The notes beneath the pieces are model-generated. The model saw only the letters and a list, made by a program, of their open reading frames with translations, was not told the DNA's origin and made no database searches. A DNA stretch of 64,000 nt from Candidatus Gastranaerophilales bacterium (GTDB taxonomy: Bacteria > Cyanobacteriota > Vampirovibrionia > Gastranaerophilales > Gastranaerophilaceae): NCBI GenBank assembly GCA_944323935.1, contig CALUUJ010000002.1, forward strand, positions 109,707 to 173,706, read 5' to 3'. Shown piece after piece: positions 54,670-63,956 of this stretch. Position 1 is the stretch's first letter, and each line of letters opens with the position of its first letter. Both the position numbers and the translations under genes were made by a program.

Positions 54670-55708
54670 CGTAGAAAGATATTTAAAAACTTGCATTGAA
54701 AGTATTCTTAATCAAACATTAACAGAAATAGAAATTATATGTATAAATGATGGTTCTACTGATTCATCATTAGATATTTTAAATTCGTTTTCTGAAAAAG
54801 ATAAACGTATAAGAATAATAAATAAAACAAATAGTGGTTATGGTTCAACCATGAATATGGGACTTTCCGTGGCAAAAGGCGAGTATATTGGGATAGTAGA
54901 ACCTGATGATTTTATCAAAAACAATATGTTTGAAGAATTATATAATTTAGCTGAAAAAAATTCTGCAGATATTGTAAAATCTGATTTCTATTATTATTTT
55001 GGTGAAAATAATCAGGCCAGAAAAACCGGAAAAATCAGTCGTCATCTTGCAAGTAAGGTAACAAATGTAAAAGAATATCCTGAAATATTAAAGATTCAGC
55101 CATCTATTTGGAGTGCAATATATAAAAAAGAATTTATAGAAAAATATAAAATAAAATTCTTAGAAACACCGGGGGCGAGTTATCAAGATACTTCTTTTGC
55201 TTTTAAATCTTTATGTTTAGCAGAAAGATTGTATTTAACAACAAATGCCTATCTATATTATCGTCTGGATAATGAGAATTCATCTGTTAATTCCCATTCA
55301 AAAGTTTTTGCTATTTGCAGAGAATTTGAAGAGATAACAGATTTTTTAAATGCTAATAAAACATTAAAAGAATACACAAATACTATAAAACTTATAAAAC
55401 AATACCAAACTTATTTTTGGAATTTAAAGAGAATCGATTCTTCATTTAGAAACGAATTTATAGATAAATTTTCAGATACTTTTAAAGAGTACTATATGAA
55501 TGGTGAAATAGATGAAAACTTTTATAAAAAAATAAGCAAAAAAGAATTCAATAGTTTGATAAAAAATAAAAAAAATTATATTTCAAGAATACAGTCAAAG
55601 CTTGATAAAGAAACAGCAAAATTAAAAAGAAGAAAACTGTTTTCAATAAGAATAAATCCATCAAGAATAAGCATAGTCCTTTTTGGAAGACAGGTTGTTG
55701 AAGTCTGA
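54635..55708 (+). CDS. Family 2 glycosyltransferase B
   Basis: The start is placed at ATG 54635 (357 aa), with GAGG upstream; TTG 54617 is weaker. The frame overlaps the glf end by 35 nt. GT-A signature VSIIVPIYNVERYLKTCI, CINDGSTDSS and the EPDDF metal site are present. The last ~40 residues contain KLFSIRINPS and IVLFGRQVVEV, a tail motif that recurs in the neighbouring enzymes. Similar in layout to glycosyltransferase C. Confidence 0.88.
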   Translation: MIKVSIIVPIYNVERYLKTCIESILNQTLTEIEIICINDGSTDSSLDILNSFSEKDKRIRIINKTNSGYGSTMNMGLSVAKGEYIGIVEPDDFIKNNMFEELYNLAEKNSADIVKSDFYYYFGENNQARKTGKISRHLASKVTNVKEYPEILKIQPSIWSAIYKKEFIEKYKIKFLETPGASYQDTSFAFKSLCLAERLYLTTNAYLYYRLDNENSSVNSHSKVFAICREFEEITDFLNANKTLKEYTNTIKLIKQYQTYFWNLKRIDSSFRNEFIDKFSDTFKEYYMNGEIDENFYKKISKKEFNSLIKNKKNYISRIQSKLDKETAKLKRRKLFSIRINPSRISIVLFGRQVVEV

Positions 55709-55755
55709 ATTCAAATGTTTTATGTATAGAGATTTATTTTGAAGAAAGAAATTTA

Positions 55756-56805
55756 ATGTATAAAGTATCAATAATAATTCCCATATATAATGTTGAAGCC
55801 TATTTAGAACAGTGCTTGCTTAGTGCTATAAATCAATCTTTAAATGATATTGAAATTATTTGTATAAATAATGGAGCCTCTGATATAGAACAAAACATAT
55901 TAAAAAAATGCGCAAATAAAAATTCTAAAATAAAAATTATCAATTTTGAGAATAATCAAGGTTATGGAAAGGCTGTTAATGAAGGTATAAAATCTGCACA
56001 AGGTGAATATATTTCAATATTGGAGAGTGATGATTATATTGATAAAAATATGTTGGAAGTTCTTTATAATAAAGCAAAAGAAAATGATGTTGATATAATA
56101 AAATCAGCGTATAAAGCTTTCGATAATTTTTCAGAAAAATCCTATTTGAATAATTTGAATATTCCCGAAGATAGAATATTTAATATAAATGATTATCCGG
56201 TGTTATTATCAAAACATCCAAGTATATGGTCTTGTTTGTATAAACGCAGTTTCTTAATAGAAAATGATATATTTTTTATTGAGGAACAAGGTACCGGATG
56301 GGTAGACAATCACTTTTCCGTAAAATCTTTGGTTTTAGCAAAAAAGATTCAATATATAAAAGATGCATTTTACCATTATAGAGTGGAACAACAAAATTCA
56401 AGCTCATCGTTAAGAGACGGTCTTGATATACCATATAAAGCTTCATTGCAGGTCCATAAGTTTTTAAATGAACAAGGTATAGAAGATAAAGAAATATATA
56501 AAAATTTGGCAATACGAGAATGGGCTTATATAAAAGATGTTATCAACATAAGTTCTTATTCAGATATAAATATTTCAGAAGATATAATTAATAAGCTTTT
56601 TGATTTGATTGGAAACTCATTAGATTGTAATAAAAAATTTATAAAATTCAAAAAAAGAACATATAAGAAATCAATATATTATGTATTGTTAAAAAGGGAC
56701 ATAAAAAGCTTTATAAAAAGATTATTTTGTATAAAAATTAGGTATAATGGTCTAGATTTTTGTTTATTTGGTAACAGATGGCTGGTAGCACTAGGAAGGA
56801 AATAA
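55756..56805 (+). CDS. Family 2 glycosyltransferase C
   Basis: 349 residues. VSIIIPIYNVEAYLEQCL, then CINNGASD (a variant of NDGSTD that lacks the first Asp) and ESDDYI as the metal site. The C-terminus has LFCIKIRYNG and FCLFGNRWL, matching the tail of glycosyltransferase B. The two are paralogues by pattern. It ends one base before rfbF starts. Confidence 0.88.
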   Translation: MYKVSIIIPIYNVEAYLEQCLLSAINQSLNDIEIICINNGASDIEQNILKKCANKNSKIKIINFENNQGYGKAVNEGIKSAQGEYISILESDDYIDKNMLEVLYNKAKENDVDIIKSAYKAFDNFSEKSYLNNLNIPEDRIFNINDYPVLLSKHPSIWSCLYKRSFLIENDIFFIEEQGTGWVDNHFSVKSLVLAKKIQYIKDAFYHYRVEQQNSSSSLRDGLDIPYKASLQVHKFLNEQGIEDKEIYKNLAIREWAYIKDVINISSYSDINISEDIINKLFDLIGNSLDCNKKFIKFKKRTYKKSIYYVLLKRDIKSFIKRLFCIKIRYNGLDFCLFGNRWLVALGRK

Positions 56806-56806
56806 T

Positions 56807-57622
56807 ATGAAAGTTTTGATTTTGGCAGGTGGTTTAGGTACAAGACTTGGAGAAGAAACTGTCTCTAAGCCGAAACCAATGGTTGAAATTGGTGGATATC
56901 CTATTTTATGGCATATAATGAAAATATATTCTCATTATGGTTTTAATGACTTTGTAATTTTAACTGGCTATAAATCACATATGATAAAAGATTATTTTGT
57001 TCATTATTATCAAAGATATTCGGATATAACCGTTGATTTACGAACAAATACCGTTGAACTTCACAAAATGCGAACCGAACCTTGGAAAGTTACAATGTTA
57101 TATACCGGACAAAATACAATGACTGGAGGCCGAATAAAGAAAGCTCAAGATTATGTTGGCAAAGAACCATTTATGTTAACATATGGCGATGGTGTAAGTG
57201 ATGTGAATATTATTGACTTATTAGAAGTTCATAAAAAATCAGGGAAGTTTATGACAATGACGGCAGTTCAACCCTCGGGAAGATTTGGTGCTTTGAATAT
57301 AAATGAGCATAATATGATTACATCCTTTAAAGAAAAACCGCAAGGTGATGGTGCATGGATAAATGGCGGTTTCTTTGTTTGTGAACCTGAAGTATTTGAC
57401 TTTATTGAAGCAAATAATCCGGATGAAATATTTGAACGTAAACCACTTGAAAGTATAGCAACGCAAGGTCAATTAAATGCATATAAACATTCAGGATTCT
57501 GGAGGCCAATGGATACATTAAGAGATAAATTAGATTTAGAAAGTATGTGGGAAACAAATAGTGCGCCTTGGAAAGTTTGGGATAAACAAAATGCATATGT
57601 AAGCACAGCAGGAAGAGTATAA
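56807..57622 (+). CDS. rfbF: Glucose-1-phosphate cytidylyltransferase
   Basis: It makes CDP-glucose, the first step toward CDP-deoxyhexoses. 271 residues: nucleotidyltransferase motif LAGGLGTRLGEETVSKPKPM, then GGYPILWHIMK, RTEPWKVTMLYTG, the YGDGVSDV metal site, and FWRPMDTLRDK at the C-terminus, all typical of RfbF. AAGGAAATAATATG precedes it. Directly joined to the epimerase. Confidence 0.95.
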   Translation: MKVLILAGGLGTRLGEETVSKPKPMVEIGGYPILWHIMKIYSHYGFNDFVILTGYKSHMIKDYFVHYYQRYSDITVDLRTNTVELHKMRTEPWKVTMLYTGQNTMTGGRIKKAQDYVGKEPFMLTYGDGVSDVNIIDLLEVHKKSGKFMTMTAVQPSGRFGALNINEHNMITSFKEKPQGDGAWINGGFFVCEPEVFDFIEANNPDEIFERKPLESIATQGQLNAYKHSGFWRPMDTLRDKLDLESMWETNSAPWKVWDKQNAYVSTAGRV

Positions 57623-58522
57623 ATGAGTAAGAAAGTTTTGATTACCGGAGCGACCGGGTTTATAGGAAGAAATGTTGTTAATGAACTTTTAAAGAAAGGA
57701 TATGAAGTACATTCATTGGTATTTCCGCCTTTTGCACCGGAACAAAAAAACTTAGTTCAGTATGAAATGAATTTAATGGATGAAAAAGTTGTATCAGCTT
57801 TCTTAAAAGAAAATAATTTTGAAAATTTAATTCATCTTGCATGGTATGTTGGTAAAGGTTGTCAAACTTCGGAAGTTAATATGGATTGGGTTAGAGTTTC
57901 TCTTAATTTATTGCAAAACTTTGTTGCTAATGGCGGCAAACGGGTTCTATTTACAGGTTCAGTATCCGAATATGATTACAGATATGGTTATATGACAGAA
58001 GATTTAACACCATTAAATAATGAATATTTATATGGAAAATCAAAAGCAGCTTTGTACAATGTAGCAAAAGAATTTTGTTCAAGAAATAATATAGATTTTA
58101 AATGGGCAAGGTTATTCAATGTATATGGTCCAAACGAAAGAGATGCAAGATTAGTTCCATCGGTAATAAAATCAATGTTAAATGGAGAAAGTGTAAAAGT
58201 ATCTACTTGCACAAAATACCAAGATTATTTACATGTAGAAGATATGGCTGGTGGCATCGTAGCTCTTTTTGAAAGTAAGGTTCAAAATGCCGTTAATATA
58301 TGTTCCGGCGAACCGATAAAATTAAGGACAATAGTAGAAAAGATTGCTGAATATACAAACTTCACAGGAGAAATATTATGGGGTGCTGTTCCTACTTATT
58401 TTGATGAACCACTTGTTGTAGGAAATAATTCCAGATTGAAAAATGAGGTTAAATTTATTCCTAAATATACATTAGAAGAAGGTTTAATAAATACAATAAA
58501 CTGGTGGAAAAACAAACAATAA
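57623..58522 (+). CDS. NAD-dependent epimerase/reductase of the CDP-sugar pathway
   Basis: 299 residues of the extended SDR family: GATGFIGRNVVNELL (~7-21), HLAWYVGKG, SVSEYDYRYG and the catalytic YGKSK. It begins at the base after the rfbF stop. In known loci this position holds reductases such as abequose or paratose synthases or an epimerase, which act on CDP-4-keto sugars. Without RfbH, a 6-deoxy rather than 3,6-dideoxy product is more likely. Its product cannot be assigned from sequence. Confidence 0.8.
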   Translation: MSKKVLITGATGFIGRNVVNELLKKGYEVHSLVFPPFAPEQKNLVQYEMNLMDEKVVSAFLKENNFENLIHLAWYVGKGCQTSEVNMDWVRVSLNLLQNFVANGGKRVLFTGSVSEYDYRYGYMTEDLTPLNNEYLYGKSKAALYNVAKEFCSRNNIDFKWARLFNVYGPNERDARLVPSVIKSMLNGESVKVSTCTKYQDYLHVEDMAGGIVALFESKVQNAVNICSGEPIKLRTIVEKIAEYTNFTGEILWGAVPTYFDEPLVVGNNSRLKNEVKFIPKYTLEEGLINTINWWKNKQ

Positions 58523-58555
58523 GATTAAATATAAACAGGAAGAGAGTAAAAATTA

Positions 58556-59629
58556 ATGTTTAACAATATATATAAAGGGAAAAAAATATTTTTAACGGGT
58601 CATACAGGTTTCAAAGGAAGTTGGCTTTGTTTATGGTTAACTAAATTGGGGGCTGAAGTATGCGGATATTCATTGTCTCCAAATACAACACCTTCAATGT
58701 ATAAAGAGTTAAACATTGATGAAAAAATTACAAAATCGATAATTGGTGATATTTTAGACGAAAATTTATTAAATAATTCAATTAATGATTTTCAACCTGA
58801 TATAATATTTCATCTTGCGGCGCAACCATTAGTCAGATTGTCATATCATGAGCCTGTTTTAACATATAAAACAAATGTTATTGGCTCTTTGAATGTTCTT
58901 GAAGCAGCGAGACATTGCAAATCTGTAAAAGCATTTGTAAATGTTACTACAGATAAATGTTACGAAAATAAAGAAGTAAACAGAGGTTATAAAGAAGATG
59001 AACCGATGGGTGGTTACGATATGTATTCTTCCTCAAAAGGTTGTGTTGAAATATTATCTTCATCATTCCGCCGTTCTTTTCTTCAAACAGAAGGTGCTAT
59101 GGCAATGGCAACAGCAAGAGCCGGTAATGTTATAGGCGGAGGAGATTGGGCCTTAGACAGGTTGGTGCCTGATTGTATTCGTGCAATTAATTCGAATAAA
59201 GATATAGAAATTAGAAATCCGATTGCAGTGAGACCATGGCAACATGTATTAGAACCATTGTCTGGGTATTTGTTACTAGGTCAAAGATTATTGGAAGAAG
59301 GTTCTAAATATGCGGATGGATTTAATTTTGGACCAAATGAAGATAGTGTGTTAACAGTTGCAGAAGTAGCAAAGAAAGTAACAGAATTTTATTCCAAAGG
59401 AAAAGTTATTGTCGGAGAAGCAAGCCCGTTGCATGAGGCAGGTTTATTAATGTTGAATATTGAAAAGGCAAGAAATATTCTTGGTTGGATACCTACAAAT
59501 AAAGCAGAAGAATCAATAAAAGCAACTGTTGATTGGTATAAACATTTTTATGAAAAAGATGTTAATATTTATGATTATACAATGAAGCAAATAAGTGATT
59601 ATGAGGAAAAAATCAAATGGATACAGTAA
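58556..59629 (+). CDS. rfbG: CDP-glucose 4,6-dehydratase
   Basis: It converts CDP-glucose to CDP-4-keto-6-deoxyglucose. 357 residues: LTGHTGFKGSWLCLWL (NAD site), LAAQPLVRLSY, TTDKCYENKE, YSSSKGCVE (YxxxK active site), ARAGNVIGGGDW, and RPWQHVLEPLSGYL, diagnostic for this enzyme. It ends 12 nt past the start of the next gene. Part of rfbF-SDR-rfbG. Confidence 0.95.
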   Translation: MFNNIYKGKKIFLTGHTGFKGSWLCLWLTKLGAEVCGYSLSPNTTPSMYKELNIDEKITKSIIGDILDENLLNNSINDFQPDIIFHLAAQPLVRLSYHEPVLTYKTNVIGSLNVLEAARHCKSVKAFVNVTTDKCYENKEVNRGYKEDEPMGGYDMYSSSKGCVEILSSSFRRSFLQTEGAMAMATARAGNVIGGGDWALDRLVPDCIRAINSNKDIEIRNPIAVRPWQHVLEPLSGYLLLGQRLLEEGSKYADGFNFGPNEDSVLTVAEVAKKVTEFYSKGKVIVGEASPLHEAGLLMLNIEKARNILGWIPTNKAEESIKATVDWYKHFYEKDVNIYDYTMKQISDYEEKIKWIQ

Positions 59630-60894
59630 TTATAGGTAGCGGGATATCCGGTATTTCAGCAGGCTATCACCTCCAAAAAAGAGGAGAAAAGATTGTAATA
59701 TACGAAAAAGACAATGATTGGGGTGGTCTTTGCGGTAATTTCACTATAGATGGCTTTAGATTTGATAGGTTTGTACATTTCACTTTTGCTGATGATGAAT
59801 ATATTAGAAATTTATTTGAAGAATCTTCTCCTACTTATGCACATCCGAGTATATCAAGTAATTACTATAAGGGGTATTGGCTTAAACATCCTGCGCAAAA
59901 TAATATTGCACCATTAACAGTAGATGAAAAAGTTGACATTATAAAAGGTTTTATAAACAGAAAAACTAAATCTTTTGATGAAATAAAAGATTATGATGAA
60001 TGGTTAAGGGTTCAATATGGCGATTATTTTGCAGAAAACTTTCCATTTAAATACACTCGTAAATATTGGGGATTAGAACCCAAAGAGCTAGAAACAAAGT
60101 GGGTTGGAAATAGAATGCACACCCCTGATATAGATGAAGTTTTAAAAGGTTCATATGAAACTCAAGAAAAAATATTCTATTATACTTCGCATATGAAATA
60201 TCCTAAAAAAGGCGGATTTAGAAGTATTTTAAATAAATGCCGAGAAGGTTTAGATATTCGATTTAATAAAGAAGTTGTTGAAATTAATCCTTTAGAAAAA
60301 TATATAAAATTTAGTGATGGAACAAAAGAGAACTATAAAAGATTAATTTCAAGCTTGCCTTTGCCTGAGATTGTCAAGATGATAAAAAGTTGTCCAGAGG
60401 AAGTTATAAATTGCGCAGATAAATTACATAATACCTGCGGATATATGGTTTCATTAGGTTTCAAAAGACCTGATGTCCCAAAGCATTTATGGTTTTATAT
60501 TTATGATGAAGATATTCTTTCTTCAAGGGTATATTCTCCAAGTATGAAATCTTTAGATAATGTGCCAAATGGATGCAGTTCTTTACAAGCTGAAATATTC
60601 TTCGATTGTAAATCTGAAATTCCAAGTAAAGAGGTTGTAATGAAAAATACTATTGAAAAATTAGTATCAATGGGATTATTTAAAGAAGATGAAATTATAG
60701 TAAAAGATATTCGTTTTGAAAAATATGCAAATATCACTTTCGATAAAAATATTTATACAAATAGAAAAGTAGTATTGGATTATTTGAAAAATCAAAATAT
60801 AGAAACAATTGGCAGATTTGGGAAATGGGAATATTATTGGACACATCAGGCTTTTAAAAGCGGTATGGATACTGTTAAAAATGAGGAAAAATAA
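59617..60894 (+). CDS. FAD-dependent oxidoreductase (UGM/protoporphyrinogen-oxidase-like)
   Basis: 425 residues: FAD motif IIGSGISGISAGYHL (~5-19), YEKDNDWGGLCG, GFRFDRFVHFTF, then a middle NADPH/substrate region and a C-terminal ETIGRFGKWEYYWTHQAFKSG that resembles sugar-modifying members of this superfamily. It is distinct from glf upstream and lacks its YGSHIFHTN. The start overlaps rfbG by 13 nt. Role in the glycan is unknown. Confidence 0.75.
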   Translation: MDTVIIGSGISGISAGYHLQKRGEKIVIYEKDNDWGGLCGNFTIDGFRFDRFVHFTFADDEYIRNLFEESSPTYAHPSISSNYYKGYWLKHPAQNNIAPLTVDEKVDIIKGFINRKTKSFDEIKDYDEWLRVQYGDYFAENFPFKYTRKYWGLEPKELETKWVGNRMHTPDIDEVLKGSYETQEKIFYYTSHMKYPKKGGFRSILNKCREGLDIRFNKEVVEINPLEKYIKFSDGTKENYKRLISSLPLPEIVKMIKSCPEEVINCADKLHNTCGYMVSLGFKRPDVPKHLWFYIYDEDILSSRVYSPSMKSLDNVPNGCSSLQAEIFFDCKSEIPSKEVVMKNTIEKLVSMGLFKEDEIIVKDIRFEKYANITFDKNIYTNRKVVLDYLKNQNIETIGRFGKWEYYWTHQAFKSGMDTVKNEEK

Positions 60895-61120
60895 AAAGCA
60901 AGTTATATTAATTATATCTATGTAATTATTTATTGCTTCATTTAAATATTTTATAGAAAAAGTATTTTCAAGAAAGGTTATTTAACAAGAACTTTCTGTT
61001 GTACATGATGAACTTAACTAGAAGATATTATAAGTTTACACTGAAATTACTAGCTATTAAATTAAACAGATAAAACTATAAAAAATACTAGAATACTTAT
61101 TTAATATGTGTAAATAAAGC
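60895..61120. other. AT-rich gap between convergent genes
   Basis: About 226 nt with no supportable gene, terminator stem or repeat. It separates the plus-strand glycan genes from the minus-strand triple glycosyltransferase. Confidence 0.5.
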
Positions 61121-63853
61121 TCAATATTTATATAATATATTGTTATTTTTCATAACTGATAATAAATACCTTGACTCCAAATCAAAATTATGACAAAAAC
61201 TTTTTTGCTTTGCCTCTTCTATTGTTCTATCATTAAAATAATGAGAAGAATAATCATCTACACTTTCTTGCAGAAATGAAAAACCATAAGCACTAATTTT
61301 CTTACAAGAACATTCTTTTAACAAAAAGTTTAAAATATTAAATCCCGTAGTTGGAAAAAATACACCACTTTCCATCTTTAAATTTCTCATAAAGTTTTTA
61401 TCTAAGGACAGAGAAAGTATTTTATTCACATTAATATCCCTATGCATTATATCAAGGAAATTATATAAAATAGGAAATTGTGAATAGTCTGTAGCCCAAA
61501 CACAAGCTTGATAAAAATTATCTTTAGTCATATCCTTTACATCTACTGAGCCCATACCCCTAACCCAAATATCAGTCTTTTGTCCATAATCTTCTATATA
61601 ATTTTGTGTATCATAGTTATTAACTCTGATTACTAAATCATGAGAATCAATTTCATTTCCTTTTCTTTTTCCAATTTCAGATGGTCCATTTCCGACAACA
61701 GCAACGGATTTATCTTTTACTAGATTTTTGAATGTAATAATATTTCTCAACAACTGTTCATATACAATAGTAGCTTTTTCAATATCTACATTATTATATC
61801 CGTTTTCAACTGCAAATTTAGATACAATGAAATATTTATTAATATTAACCAATCCCCAACGTTTAATATATTCTAATAGTACAGCTTTAGCTGTAACATA
61901 ATCTTCATTCTCAATTAGAGTTGCAATGTATATCAATAAATCATCATTTGACAAATCTTTTAGTTTAGTATTTTGTATATATTTCTTACAAATTATTAGC
62001 ATTTCTTTAGAGTTTATATGTTTAATAAATGCGTCTAATAATGATGTTGCAAAAATATATTGGCCATTTTGCACACTACAAAAAGTCTGAATTTGTAATC
62101 GATTTTGAAGAATTTCAATTTTTTTATTTAAATAAATGAATCTAGCTTCTGCCATTCTTAAACGTTCAGATGTCCTACATTTTTTTACTTGAAAACCTAA
62201 AATAAAATATATAGAATGTCCATCTGAAGCAGATTTATGAAATATTTTCTTTTTTATACGAATAATATTATTTTTAAAATTATTTATAAAATTATTATAA
62301 AAGGGGGTTTGTTTGTAATAATTAAAATATAAATCTTTATATGGACCGACATAATCTTTATTCCAAGGTTTTATATTTCCAACAAAATGTATAATTGAAG
62401 GATGTTTTTGAGCATAATTATAATCTCTAATATCATCAGGAATAAATCTTTCTCTTTTACTGTGGAACCAATGATGAACATTCCATCTTGTTGATAATAC
62501 TTTTATATTTCCTCTAAAAATATCATTTATTAAATCTTGATCCCCTAATTGATATTTATCAATAAAGTTACAAATGTAATCATTTAATTTCTGAATATAG
62601 TTTGTATTACGCAATTTCTGTAAATCAAGTAATAAAACACCCGCATTAATATATTTAGATGTAAGCATATTATGTCCCAAACTTTTACCTAACACAATAC
62701 CATTTACATCTTCACAGCCAGCAATAGGGCATTCATCCATATCTATTGAATAAAGTTTTGAAATATCATCTAAAACAAGAGTATCCGAATCAATATATAT
62801 AACCTTATCTTCATTAGGAAGAAGATGTGGTAATAATAATCTCAAAAAAGTAATATTATTTATATGTTTAGGCACTTTTATATGTTGAAAAATATCAATT
62901 TGTTTATTAGAAACATCAATAAAACTAATTTTATAATTATTACCTTTCTTTAAATTAGTTATTTTTTTCTTTAATTTTTGAGATATTTTCTTATTTGTTA
63001 AAATATAAAAACATAAGTAAAAATTTTTATCTACATTATTTAACATCGACAACATAGTCGTAGCACAATAAGGCAAGTATTCATTACTTGAGGATAAAAC
63101 AACCGGGATTTTCTGTAATTCATTATATCTATACAAAGAGATTTCTTTTATTTTTAGTTCATTTTGGTGTTTAAATACATATACATTTAACAAAATTTCA
63201 CCAAAGAACCCTTTTATTCTTTTTTGTTCAATACAATCATTGATATTAAAATTTAGAATACTAAATAACCAATTAGAATAATCAAAAAATTGTTCTTTTT
63301 TCATTATAAATATATTGTACCAATGTATTTTATCTGTTTTTAATACTGTATCAAATGCATTTTTATATTCAGGATAAAGATCTATTACTCTTTTGTATAT
63401 ATAATTAATATCGACAATATTATGTTCAACAGTCCAATGATCGATAATACTATTTTTATACTTTTTCTCTTGATTTGAATAAGCACAAATTTTTTTAGAG
63501 ACGATAATATCAAAATTTTTAATAATACTAAATATATGCTTTTTTGAAAAATTGAGTTCACTAAAATCTACAGATTTTTTACGATTAAAATCAAATAACC
63601 GTCTATAATGCATGAATCCAACATAATTAGGAGCTCCAATTTCATTGTAATTTTTCCATACCCAATATTGTGCAGTTAGTTCACAATAAGTATCATTTTC
63701 AGAGGAAATATTATCTCCTGTATTATCGCCAATCATGTCTTGAAAAACTTCGTCTGAAATAGCTCTACCTGTCTGAATGGGAATAACAACATTTGAACTT
63801 ATTAATTTATGCTTATTTTTATAACTGACAAAAATTTTTACTTGATTATTCAT
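61121..63853 (-). CDS. Three-domain glycosyltransferase: DUF4422-GT8-GT29-like
   Basis: 910 residues. Residues about 5-235: DUF4422, with YVGFMHYRRLFDF near 75 and the ELTAQYWVWKN box. Residues about 250-540: GT8, with the DSD metal motif (YIDSDTLVLDD, ~354) and NAGVLLLDL. A KIFHKSASDG-type linker follows near 545. Residues ~715-905 carry sialylmotif-like boxes: L (AVVGNGPSEIG and DLVIRVN near 716-740), S (PTTGFNIL to AYGF, ~835-858), III (SSHYFND, ~869-875) and VS (HNFDLE, 888-893). No ribosome binding site is strong. It may act at the glycan terminus. Diverges from the right-edge gene. Confidence 0.8.
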   Translation of the reverse strand: MNNQVKIFVSYKNKHKLISSNVVIPIQTGRAISDEVFQDMIGDNTGDNISSENDTYCELTAQYWVWKNYNEIGAPNYVGFMHYRRLFDFNRKKSVDFSELNFSKKHIFSIIKNFDIIVSKKICAYSNQEKKYKNSIIDHWTVEHNIVDINYIYKRVIDLYPEYKNAFDTVLKTDKIHWYNIFIMKKEQFFDYSNWLFSILNFNINDCIEQKRIKGFFGEILLNVYVFKHQNELKIKEISLYRYNELQKIPVVLSSSNEYLPYCATTMLSMLNNVDKNFYLCFYILTNKKISQKLKKKITNLKKGNNYKISFIDVSNKQIDIFQHIKVPKHINNITFLRLLLPHLLPNEDKVIYIDSDTLVLDDISKLYSIDMDECPIAGCEDVNGIVLGKSLGHNMLTSKYINAGVLLLDLQKLRNTNYIQKLNDYICNFIDKYQLGDQDLINDIFRGNIKVLSTRWNVHHWFHSKRERFIPDDIRDYNYAQKHPSIIHFVGNIKPWNKDYVGPYKDLYFNYYKQTPFYNNFINNFKNNIIRIKKKIFHKSASDGHSIYFILGFQVKKCRTSERLRMAEARFIYLNKKIEILQNRLQIQTFCSVQNGQYIFATSLLDAFIKHINSKEMLIICKKYIQNTKLKDLSNDDLLIYIATLIENEDYVTAKAVLLEYIKRWGLVNINKYFIVSKFAVENGYNNVDIEKATIVYEQLLRNIITFKNLVKDKSVAVVGNGPSEIGKRKGNEIDSHDLVIRVNNYDTQNYIEDYGQKTDIWVRGMGSVDVKDMTKDNFYQACVWATDYSQFPILYNFLDIMHRDINVNKILSLSLDKNFMRNLKMESGVFFPTTGFNILNFLLKECSCKKISAYGFSFLQESVDDYSSHYFNDRTIEEAKQKSFCHNFDLESRYLLSVMKNNNILYKY

Positions 63854-63912
63854 TATAAATTACCATTCTAAAACGTATTCAAATATAATATTTACACTTT
63901 TTTTTACATTTT

Positions 63913-63940
63913 ATACAACAAATTGTATATTTTGTTGTAT
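63913..63940. promoter_or_regulatory. Operator-like inverted repeat before the right-edge gene
   Basis: ATACAACAAA and TTTGTTGTAT are perfect 10-bp arms with an 8-nt spacer, ending 16 nt before the ATG at 63957. Could be a regulator site for the divergent pair. Confidence 0.5.
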
Positions 63941-63956
63941 TGAAAGGAGCTTAAAT

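Noticed and set aside
60895..61120. Small genes in the AT-rich gap
   Set aside because: No frame has a ribosome binding site or any protein-like composition.
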